A stretch of DNA of 64,000 nt from an uncultured Bacteroidales bacterium (GTDB lineage Bacteria > Bacteroidota > Bacteroidia > Bacteroidales > F082). The stretch is taken from contig CAMHJX010000007.1 of NCBI GenBank assembly GCA_946185535.1, forward strand, positions 62,001 to 126,000, in the 5' to 3' direction. This document shows, piece after piece, positions 25,769 through 33,631 of the stretch; the stretch's first letter is position 1, and each line of letters begins with the position of its first letter. The notes beneath the pieces were generated by a model, which worked only from the letters and a program-made list of their open reading frames with translations, made no database searches and had not been told where the DNA came from. The translations under genes and the position numbers were made by a program.

Positions 25769-27137
25769 AGAGGCGGGATTTTAGTATTCTTTCAAACTTT
25801 GTGGGCAAGAAATGGTGGGTGTTGAATCGGGAAAGAATCTCTACTATGGTCGGCCCTTCGACAGGCTCAGGGACCTTTGCGGTAGCAACCAAACATGCCC
25901 TCACTTCCTCCACAGTACCCACACACTCGAAAGGTTTCACGGCGGCGGTGCCGTTCAACTCTTCCAGAATGGGTCGCAGGCTCTCGTCGGCCATCAGATC
26001 CTTGCCGAAAATGGCCGTCAACTTCTCCCTTGAAAGGAAGGGCGAGAGGATAATCCATGTGAACAGACACTTGGGACATTTGCCGCACCACGAGTCGGTC
26101 TTACTTCCCGCATTGCAACTGCGGAACACGGAATGATAGGCCTCACATTGTGAGAACAACTTGGCAATCTGCAACTCACTCAATGGACGCAAGAAGCTGA
26201 AATACTGTACTTCATCATTGATATTCTCAGCCACATACTGACGGAAATCGCTCTCAAACTCAATGGATTTGCTGTACTGATGGTTGATGTTCGTCCCAGG
26301 AACAGTGCTTTCGTTTGCGCTGTTCTCATTCGACAAAGCAATGTACTTTGAACGACTGCCAAACGCCACCAAAATGCTGATAAAAGCCAGCAAAGCTGAA
26401 AAAGGCGTATGTCCGTTCAGATAGCCTTCTGCATTGAGTTGCAGCATGGTCGGGTCGAGGGTGCGGTTGATGATGATGAACTCGTTTTCATTGTAACCCG
26501 CCGTCTTCACACAGTTCAAGGTCGCGCCACGAGGATTCACAATCAGCGGAATGACTGGCATTTCGTTGCGCAGACATTCCAAGGTGACCACAGAATCTTT
26601 GCCGCCACCAACGGGAACTAAAGTGCGTTCTTCAAATTGCACGCAGCTGCCCATGTCATTCCAACGGAGGCCGTGCGAGGGCATGGAATCTATGGGCAGC
26701 GTCACAATTTCCATCAAATCCGCCTCCGAAACCGTGATACTATTCAAATACAAAAACTCACCCAATCCGTTGTAATACAGCTTCTTCCAAAACACTTTCT
26801 GCGACTCGGTCAAAGCAAAAGGCTTCACCACCACCCTTTTCGGGCAAGCGATTTTCCAATAACTCACCAACTCGGTCATGCCGACTTGGAAAGCCAAAGT
26901 CTGCAATTGCGCTTCGGGGATGCTGTCCCAATCGAAAAATGGTTTTGCGGGGATTTCCAAGGTCGGGCGGAAATGGTATCGGTCGTCCAAGTTGAAGTCG
27001 AAAGCCAAGGACAAGGCACCGTTCTCACGCTTCACCGTCTGTCGTTCGAAAGTGAAAGTCGAAAACTCCCTTCGCAGGGCGTCGAATTTGGATTGATTGT
27101 CGGTTCGTTTCAAGATAAGCTCGATTTTATGCCACAA
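25761..27137 (-). CDS. MurL-like UDP-MurNAc-L-Ala-L-Glu epimerase (PP-loop type)
   Basis: About 458 residues. The middle carries a PP-loop-like motif PVGGGKDS (175-182), then NGHTPFSALL (241-250), SNENSANES (269-277) and a Cys cluster (WCGKCPKCLFT, 350-360). MurL of Xanthomonas epimerises the L-Glu of UDP-MurNAc-L-Ala-L-Glu to D-Glu with ATP going to AMP and PPi, which suits a PP-loop fold. The overlap with a murD-like gene mirrors the MurD2/MurL pairing. No ATG is available: an in-frame TAA lies just upstream, so translation starts at TTG 27137 or TTG 27113. The first overlaps a TAATTTTG promoter-like element, which favours the second. Residues 421-430 (KVPEPVEGPT) are a translated repeat. 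Confidence 0.7.
   Translation of the reverse strand: MWHKIELILKRTDNQSKFDALRREFSTFTFERQTVKRENGALSLAFDFNLDDRYHFRPTLEIPAKPFFDWDSIPEAQLQTLAFQVGMTELVSYWKIACPKRVVVKPFALTESQKVFWKKLYYNGLGEFLYLNSITVSEADLMEIVTLPIDSMPSHGLRWNDMGSCVQFEERTLVPVGGGKDSVVTLECLRNEMPVIPLIVNPRGATLNCVKTAGYNENEFIIINRTLDPTMLQLNAEGYLNGHTPFSALLAFISILVAFGSRSKYIALSNENSANESTVPGTNINHQYSKSIEFESDFRQYVAENINDEVQYFSFLRPLSELQIAKLFSQCEAYHSVFRSCNAGSKTDSWCGKCPKCLFTWIILSPFLSREKLTAIFGKDLMADESLRPILEELNGTAAVKPFECVGTVEEVRACLVATAKVPEPVEGPTIVEILSRFNTHHFLPTKFERILKSRLYV
25848..25875. repeat. REP-like repeat inside murL-like gene
   Basis: GGTCGGCCCTTCGACAGGCT continuing to GGGACC: the same element as at 24551-24578, again in the frame that encodes VPEPVEGPT. 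Confidence 0.8.
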
Positions 27138-27186
27138 AATTACGAATTATCACGTGAATATCACCTAAAAACCATATTTTTGCACG

Positions 27187-27777
27187 ATGGATTTAGGAGA
27201 AAAGTTTGTCATAAGGAGCAATTCGTTGGAGCCGAAACAAGGTAAAATCCTGATTTCCGAGCCTTTAATGAACGATTTCCACTTCGGTAGAGCAGTGATT
27301 CTGCTCATCGACCATGTGGAATCGGAAGGTAGTTTTGGCATCATCATCAACAAGAAGCTGGAGGTACTGGTCAATCATATCGTTGACGAGTTCCCAGACT
27401 TTGAGGCTCCTGTGTATCTGGGCGGTCCCGTGGCCGATGACCAGCTTTTCTTCATCCACACCTTAGGCGAGATGATTCCAGAGTCCTACCCCATTGTCGA
27501 CGGACTGTATTGGGGCGGCGACCACGAAACCTTGGCCACCTTGATCCACACGGGCATCGCTAATGAGGACAATGTGCGTTTCTATTTGGGTTATTCAGGA
27601 TGGGATTCAGGTCAGTTGGTCACTGAATTGGTGCGCAACACTTGGCTCATCGGCGACATTACAGCTGAGCAATACCTCAATACTCCGCCAGAAAAGATGT
27701 GGCAGTACTTCGTCAATCAGATGGGACACTCCTACGACATGTGGAAGCATTTTCCAAAGGACTTTCAAGACAACTAA
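27187..27777 (+). CDS. yqgE: YqgE/AlgH family protein
   Basis: 196 residues with the full YqgE (DUF179) pattern: PKQGKILISEPLMNDFHFGR at the start, SFGIIINK, YLGGPV (~78), GLYWGGD (~108) and FYLGYSGWDSGQL (~138). The family is conserved in many bacteria, often annotated as a transcriptional regulator, but its biochemistry is unsettled. A TATTTTTG element lies at the 5' end (27175-27182). The M16 peptidase gene follows after 26 nt and is probably co-transcribed. Confidence 0.9.
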   Translation: MDLGEKFVIRSNSLEPKQGKILISEPLMNDFHFGRAVILLIDHVESEGSFGIIINKKLEVLVNHIVDEFPDFEAPVYLGGPVADDQLFFIHTLGEMIPESYPIVDGLYWGGDHETLATLIHTGIANEDNVRFYLGYSGWDSGQLVTELVRNTWLIGDITAEQYLNTPPEKMWQYFVNQMGHSYDMWKHFPKDFQDN

Positions 27778-27803
27778 AACAATATCAATTTAATACATTT
27801 AAG

Positions 27804-30740
27804 ATGAGAAAATTAAACAAATTCTTTTCCAAAGGAGTGTTGTTGTTTGGTGCAACGGCACTCATGTTGCTTGTCTCATGCACACCCAAAGAAGAGGTCA
27901 AGTACAAGTATGAAACTGTAAAGGGCGACCTCAGCGAAGCCCGCATCTACACGCTCGACAATGGTCTGAAGGTCTATCTGAGCGTCAACAAGGAAGAACC
28001 CCGTATCCAGACCTACATCGCGGTACGCACGGGTTCCAAAAACGACCCTGCCGAGACCACCGGTCTTGCCCACTATCTGGAGCACTTGATGTTTAAGGGA
28101 ACAACAAATTTCGGCACCACCGATGCAGCAGCCGAAAAGCCTCTACTTGACGAGATCGAGGCCCGCTACGAGAAGTACCGCACCCTCACCGACCCCGAAG
28201 AACGCCGCATCGCCTATCATGAAATCGACTCGGTGAGCCAAGTCGCCGCTCAGTACTTCATCCCCAATGAATACGACAAGCTCATGTCAGCTATCGGAGC
28301 GGAAGGCACCAATGCCTACACCTCGAACGATGTGACCTGCTACACTGAAGACATCCCCTCCAACGAAGTGGAAAACTGGGCCAAAATCCAAGCCGACCGT
28401 TTCCAAAACATGGTCATCCGTGGATTCCATACTGAGTTGGAAGCTGTTTACGAGGAGTACAACATTGGCATCGCCCAAGACAACCGCAAAGTGTGGGAAG
28501 CCTTGAGCGCCCTGCTCTTCCCGACGCACCCTTACGGCACGCAGACCACCATTGGCACTCAGGAGCACCTGAAGAATCCTTCAATCACCAATATCAAGAA
28601 CTACTTCAACAAGTGGTATCGTCCCAACAATGTGACCATCTGCATGGCTGGCGATTTCAATCCTGACGAGGTCATCGCTATCATCGACAAGTATTTTGGC
28701 AGCTGGCAACCTGGCGCGGATGTGAAGCAACCCGAGTTCCCCGCTTTAGCACCCATCACTGCTCCTCACGACACCACTGTCTATGGTTTGGAAGCAGAAT
28801 CCATCATGCTTGGCTGGCGTTTCGACCGTGGCAACTCGCTGCAAGCAGACACGCTTGAAGTTATCGGCTCAATGTTAAGCAACGGCACTGCGGGTCTCAT
28901 CGATTTGGACATCAACCAACAGATGCAGATGCTTTATGCTTATGCGGGATCTCAAACCCTGCGCGACTACTGCAGCTTCCTCATGGGCGGTTCACCCCGT
29001 CCGGGCCAGACCCTCGAAGAAGCCCAAGCCTTAATGCTTGCAGAGATTGAGAAGCTGAAGAAAGGAGAGTTCTCAGACGACCTCCTGCCTTCAGTCATCA
29101 ATAACGCAAAGCTCGATTATTACAACTCTATGGAGAACAATATGGCTCGCGCCAACATGTTTGTCGACACCTATATTAATGAGGTGCCTTGGGAACAGAG
29201 CGTTGGCCGCCTCGATCGTATCTCCAACATCACCAAGGATCAAATCGTGGCTTTTGCCAACCGTCATTTCAATGACAACTATGTGGTGGTTTACAAGCGC
29301 CAAGGCGTAGATGAAAACCAGAAGAAGATTGACAAGCCTGCCATCACCCCCATCCCGACCAACCGCGACCTCGTGAGCGACTTCGTGACGGAAGTGCAGA
29401 ATGCGGAAGTGACACCTATCCAACCCCGTTTCGTCGACTTCAAGAAGGACCTCACTTTCGGCAACACCGAAGCTGGCCTGCCTTACATTTATGTTCAAAA
29501 TAAGGAAAACGGACGTTTCACCTTGTCGTTCCGCTATGATTTTGGTCAAGAGTCAGACCTGCGCTATAACATGGCGACTCAGTATCTCGAATACCTCGGC
29601 ACCGACCAACTCACCAATGAGCAAATCAAGCAACAGTTCTATAAACTGGCTTGCGAGTATTACATCAGCGTAGGCGCACGCAACATTACCGTCACCTTGC
29701 ATGGTCTTGGCGAGAACATGCCTGAAGCTTTGGCACTGCTTGAAAACGTGATGCAAAACGCCCAAGCTGACCCGATGGTGGCCGAGATGTGTATCCAACA
29801 ATTGGAGAAGGCTCGCATGGATGCCAAATTGAACCAGCGCAGCAACTTTAGCGCCTTGGTGGATTACGGTATCTATGGCCAATACAACCCGAGCCGCAAC
29901 CAGCTTTCCATCGATCAACTTCGACAAATCGACCCGCAAGAGCTTCTCGACCTCTTGAAGAACCTCAAGAACTACAAACACACCGTGCTGTATTACGGTC
30001 CGATGACTGCTGAGGAGGTAGCCCATGTCATCACCGAGAACCACAAGACCGTGGCCGAGTTGCAAGACGTCCCCGAAGGCAAGCACTATGAGATGCAGCC
30101 TACACCTGAGAACGAAATCCTCATTGCCCCTTACGATGCCAAGAACATCTACATGCGTATGGTCCACAACGAGCAACGCGACTGGAACCCTGACGAGGCT
30201 GCTGTGAAGGCGCTGTTCAATGAATACTATGGAGGTGGCATGAACACCATCGTGTTCCAGGAAATGCGTGAGGCACGCGGACTGGCTTACAACGCTTTTG
30301 CCGCATATATGGAGCCCAGCTACAAAGACCAGAAGGAGTATTTCTTCACCCACATCATCACGCAAAACGACAAGATGGTTGACTGCGTGACACACTTCCT
30401 CGAGATCCTCAATGAAATGCCTGAGAGCGAACAAGCCTTTGGCATTGCCAAAGACGCTCTCACCAAGCGTTTGGCCAGCCAACGCACCACCAAGTTCGGT
30501 CTCATCAACGCTTGGCTGAGTGCCCAAATGCGCGGCATCGACTATGACATCAACGAGCGCATCTACAATGCCTTGCCGAACATCACCTTGCAAGACATCG
30601 TGAGCTTCGAGCAAGAACAAATGGCCAACAAGCCTTACCGTTATGTCATCCTCGGCGATGAGAAGGAACTCGACATGGAGGCCCTCAAGGAGATCGGCCC
30701 CATCCGCCGCTTGAGCACTGAAGAGATCTTCGGGTATTAA
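27804..30740 (+). CDS. M16-family (insulinase/pitrilysin-like) zinc peptidase, lipoprotein
   Basis: 978 residues from MRKLNKFFSKG; a longer frame reaching back into yqgE is not credible. The lipobox is LLVSC (Cys26). The inverted zinc motif HYLEH (His90, Glu93, His94) with the distal Glu in ELEAVYEEYN defines an active N-terminal M16 unit. The second half repeats the fold without the motif, including EMREARGLAYNA, so one chain forms the clamshell. Bacteroidota M16 lipoproteins degrade peptides in the periplasm or at the outer membrane; the substrate is not predicted here. Confidence 0.92.
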   Translation: MRKLNKFFSKGVLLFGATALMLLVSCTPKEEVKYKYETVKGDLSEARIYTLDNGLKVYLSVNKEEPRIQTYIAVRTGSKNDPAETTGLAHYLEHLMFKGTTNFGTTDAAAEKPLLDEIEARYEKYRTLTDPEERRIAYHEIDSVSQVAAQYFIPNEYDKLMSAIGAEGTNAYTSNDVTCYTEDIPSNEVENWAKIQADRFQNMVIRGFHTELEAVYEEYNIGIAQDNRKVWEALSALLFPTHPYGTQTTIGTQEHLKNPSITNIKNYFNKWYRPNNVTICMAGDFNPDEVIAIIDKYFGSWQPGADVKQPEFPALAPITAPHDTTVYGLEAESIMLGWRFDRGNSLQADTLEVIGSMLSNGTAGLIDLDINQQMQMLYAYAGSQTLRDYCSFLMGGSPRPGQTLEEAQALMLAEIEKLKKGEFSDDLLPSVINNAKLDYYNSMENNMARANMFVDTYINEVPWEQSVGRLDRISNITKDQIVAFANRHFNDNYVVVYKRQGVDENQKKIDKPAITPIPTNRDLVSDFVTEVQNAEVTPIQPRFVDFKKDLTFGNTEAGLPYIYVQNKENGRFTLSFRYDFGQESDLRYNMATQYLEYLGTDQLTNEQIKQQFYKLACEYYISVGARNITVTLHGLGENMPEALALLENVMQNAQADPMVAEMCIQQLEKARMDAKLNQRSNFSALVDYGIYGQYNPSRNQLSIDQLRQIDPQELLDLLKNLKNYKHTVLYYGPMTAEEVAHVITENHKTVAELQDVPEGKHYEMQPTPENEILIAPYDAKNIYMRMVHNEQRDWNPDEAAVKALFNEYYGGGMNTIVFQEMREARGLAYNAFAAYMEPSYKDQKEYFFTHIITQNDKMVDCVTHFLEILNEMPESEQAFGIAKDALTKRLASQRTTKFGLINAWLSAQMRGIDYDINERIYNALPNITLQDIVSFEQEQMANKPYRYVILGDEKELDMEALKEIGPIRRLSTEEIFGY

Positions 30741-30785
30741 TCCGACTACGGCTCATGACTATGCTAAGGCCAATGTCATGAAAAT

Positions 30786-30820
30786 AATGGCCGCTCTCAC
30801 ATAATGTGGGGGCGGCCATT
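30786..30820. terminator. Hairpin between convergent M16 and TonB-receptor genes
   Basis: A perfect 9-bp stem, AATGGCCGC/GCGGCCATT, with extra inner pairing (CTCACATAATGTGGG). It sits between two convergent stops and probably ends transcription both ways, though it lacks a long U-run. Confidence 0.6.
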
Positions 30821-30849
30821 GTCATAGGCCATAAACCATAGTCAAACTA

Positions 30850-33480
30850 TCACTCCAAGCTGTCGCCAGTCTCGCTGTCGCCTTCCTTCGCCCTTTGTTC
30901 GAGTTCCAGCTTACCGAAACGCAGTGTAAAGCCTGCCGAGATATAGCGGCTGTTCAACATCTTGCGGGTGCTGTCGCTGAGATAATAGGGGTTGGTATTG
31001 CTTGAACCCGAACCAATCTTGGCACCCCAGTTGAAGATGTCCTGCACGTTGACAAATACCGACAGGCGGCGGTTGAAGAAGTCGCTGCGGAGGCCCATGT
31101 TGAGGAAATAGCGCGCCTTGCGTTCGCTCATCAGGCTGATAGTCGGTGAGTTGTAGTTGGCCGAAGCCGTGACTTGCAGCTGATTGAAGAGTTTCGCCCA
31201 AGCGTTGACGCGCACACTCCACGACCATTTGTCGCGCTCGTCAATCTGATGAACACCGTTACGGTCATACTCCATGCGATAGCCATAGTCGTAAACATTG
31301 GCATACAGACGCACATTGAAGAATCCCGTGGGGCGATAAGTCATATTAAGTGAAGTACCGTAACGCCACGAGGTACCCATATTATAAGGCATCGAATAGC
31401 TGACGATACGATCCAGATAATCATCATACTCGGCATCGGTAAGCCTGCTGATTTCGTTGGTACTCCAACGGCCGTAAGCTTCGAGGCCAATGTTGCCAAA
31501 ACGCTCGAAAAACTTCTGCCATCCTGCTTCCACATTATGGGTATAAGCGTTTTTGAGTCCAAGGGGATTACCCGTCGAATAGCTGTCATCGCCATACCTG
31601 CGGAAGGTACTGATTTGGTCTTCACCCGGATGCGACATCCGCATCGAATAGTTAAGTTTCCAATTGTGCATGCTTTCCGTGCGGTAAGTCAAGTGGATGG
31701 AAGGACGCACATTGAGGAAATACAAAGTGCTGTCGTCAGCAAACGGCATATCGCTCATGTAGTTGTAACCTATACGGTCACCGCCAATGCCCAAGCCTGT
31801 GCTCAAGGTAAAACCGCCCCAACGGTGTGTCCAGTTGACATCACCGTTGAGACCCGTTTCAACGCCTTTAAACTTATAAGTACGAAGTATATCGATGCTG
31901 TCATAAGTAATGCCGCCATCATTGGAATAGTAACGATTATAGTCACTGTTACTGAGCTGATTGTCGACGCGCAAGCCATAACTAAGCTCGCCGTTTTCAC
32001 TATAAGGTCTATTGTAGCGCACATCGAGATTGAAGCCATAACCCGTTTGCTTACTCAATAGATATCGGTTTTCATCAAAGTCGGTGTAAACATCATAGAA
32101 ACGGTTGTTGTAATAGTCGGAAGCATTCTTGTTGAATCTGCCATTCAAACCGATTCGGAGATTGTGTCCCTTGTCGTCAAACTTCTTGGTGTAGTCCGCT
32201 CCAAAATGGCCGAAGCCGGATTGCGAAAGGGTGGTATCGCCCATGCTGTAGGCCAAAATGCTATCCAAAGGCTGCAAATAGAAAGTTTGTTCTTCGCGAC
32301 GGCTGCCGAGACTGCGGTTGTTATTATAGAAGCCCCCGCCATCGAAGGAGATGTCACTCGTAGAGTCAATTTCATAGTCGATGTTCATGAAAACATTGCC
32401 GCTGATGCTACGGTTGTCCTCTTTTTGGGTCGTAGTCTTGTACCACACTGAGTCATACATTCCCTCGGTTGCAGCGTCTTCGCGTTTCAGCTCCCAACTG
32501 TCGGTGGTGTTGAGCCTGTCACTATATCGCCCTGAAGCAAACAAATTGATGCTCAGTTTCTCCTTCTTCCACATGTAACTCACCCATGGTGAGACAAAAG
32601 GCTGGTTGGAGCCGTTCACGCCAAAACTCACAAATTGGTTGCTCTTGATGTGAGCCGAAGTCACGATGTTGATAACAGCCTCGGCCTCAGTAGCATACTT
32701 GGCTGAAGGATTAGTGATAGTCTCAATGCGGGCAATGGCGTTGGCGGGCAAGGTCTGGAGGTAGGTCTTCAGGTTCTCTTCGGTGAGTTTCGAGGGTTTG
32801 TCGTTGACCCAAATCTCCACGCTCGACACGCCACGCAAGGTGATATTGCCTTCCACATCGACCTCCACGCCAGGTGCGTTCTGCAAGGCATCCTCAGTGG
32901 TACCTGTCTGGATGGATGGGTCTTCGCTGACGTTGTAAATCAACTTCTCGCCTTCCATCGCATACAGCGGTCGCTCGGCGGCCACCGTGACCTCACCTAA
33001 CGAGGTCACACCAGGATTGATTCGTAAGGTTCCAAGATTGGTGTTGTTAGTCACCTTGAACGGATGCATAAAGCTCTCATAACCAATGGCCGAAACGCGC
33101 AGCACGAAAGACCCTTGTGGCACGCCATTAAGCTCGAAAACGCCGTCTATATTGCTGATGCCGCCTTTGACCAACTCTGAATCGATGGAGTCGAGTACTG
33201 CCACATTGACATAAGGCATATACTCCCCTGTCTTGGCATCGCGCAACACGCCGACCACTTGGAAAGTATCGCCCTCGCGCACTTTCTTTTTCTGCTTCAC
33301 TGTGGGCATGTTGCCCTCGGTCTGTCCCCACTGACGGTCACCACCGAAAGGTGGTCTTCCACCAGGAGGTCTGCTACCCGGAGGGCGTCCTCCACCACCG
33401 GGAGGTTGGGCCATACATATTACTGTCGAAAGGACTATTGCCACAAAAAACAACGATTTCAAAAAATCAAATCTCTTCAT
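30850..33480 (-). CDS. TonB-dependent receptor, outer-membrane beta-barrel family
   Basis: 876 residues. A signal peptide (ending near ICMAQ) is followed by an unusual Pro/Gly/Arg-rich stretch (~25-48, PPGGGGRPPGSRPPGGRPP). A CarboxypepD_reg-like domain follows (GVLRDAKTGEYMPYVNVAVL, ~75-160), then a plug (LQNAPGVEVDVEGNITLRGV, ~200-290) and a long C-terminal barrel of the OMP_b-brl_3 type. No SusD partner is adjacent, so this is not a classic SusCD glycan pair. Substrate unknown; metal or peptide import or remodelling of the envelope are options. A TATTTTTG promoter element lies at 33501-33508. Confidence 0.88.
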   Translation of the reverse strand: MKRFDFLKSLFFVAIVLSTVICMAQPPGGGGRPPGSRPPGGRPPFGGDRQWGQTEGNMPTVKQKKKVREGDTFQVVGVLRDAKTGEYMPYVNVAVLDSIDSELVKGGISNIDGVFELNGVPQGSFVLRVSAIGYESFMHPFKVTNNTNLGTLRINPGVTSLGEVTVAAERPLYAMEGEKLIYNVSEDPSIQTGTTEDALQNAPGVEVDVEGNITLRGVSSVEIWVNDKPSKLTEENLKTYLQTLPANAIARIETITNPSAKYATEAEAVINIVTSAHIKSNQFVSFGVNGSNQPFVSPWVSYMWKKEKLSINLFASGRYSDRLNTTDSWELKREDAATEGMYDSVWYKTTTQKEDNRSISGNVFMNIDYEIDSTSDISFDGGGFYNNNRSLGSRREEQTFYLQPLDSILAYSMGDTTLSQSGFGHFGADYTKKFDDKGHNLRIGLNGRFNKNASDYYNNRFYDVYTDFDENRYLLSKQTGYGFNLDVRYNRPYSENGELSYGLRVDNQLSNSDYNRYYSNDGGITYDSIDILRTYKFKGVETGLNGDVNWTHRWGGFTLSTGLGIGGDRIGYNYMSDMPFADDSTLYFLNVRPSIHLTYRTESMHNWKLNYSMRMSHPGEDQISTFRRYGDDSYSTGNPLGLKNAYTHNVEAGWQKFFERFGNIGLEAYGRWSTNEISRLTDAEYDDYLDRIVSYSMPYNMGTSWRYGTSLNMTYRPTGFFNVRLYANVYDYGYRMEYDRNGVHQIDERDKWSWSVRVNAWAKLFNQLQVTASANYNSPTISLMSERKARYFLNMGLRSDFFNRRLSVFVNVQDIFNWGAKIGSGSSNTNPYYLSDSTRKMLNSRYISAGFTLRFGKLELEQRAKEGDSETGDSLE

Positions 33481-33500
33481 GCTAACGAAAATTTAGGATG

Positions 33501-33508
33501 CAAAAATA
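33501..33508 (-). promoter_or_regulatory. -7 element of the TonB-receptor gene
   Basis: TATTTTTG on the minus strand, 21 nt upstream of the ATG at 33480. The -33 element is unclear. Confidence 0.55.
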
Positions 33509-33510
33509 AG

Positions 33511-33551
33511 AAAAAAATGCCGCATTTAAATGAATCGATGCGACATTTTTT
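33511..33551 (-). terminator. Terminator after the P-type ATPase gene
   Basis: On the minus strand, AAAAAATGTCGCA pairs with TGCGGCATTTTTTT around a 14-nt loop (one internal mismatch), ending in a T-run. It lies just before the promoter of the TonB-receptor gene. Confidence 0.7.
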
Positions 33552-33631
33552 GATGACTCGAATATGCTATAGGACACATTCTCAGGTTTCCATAGCTTTC
33601 TCTATTTCAATGCAAACTGCGATAGCCTTAT

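Noticed and set aside
29553-30620. 355-codon open frame on the minus strand
   Set aside because: Antisense to the M16 peptidase; the product is Val/His/Leu-rich, as expected from complementing well-used codons.
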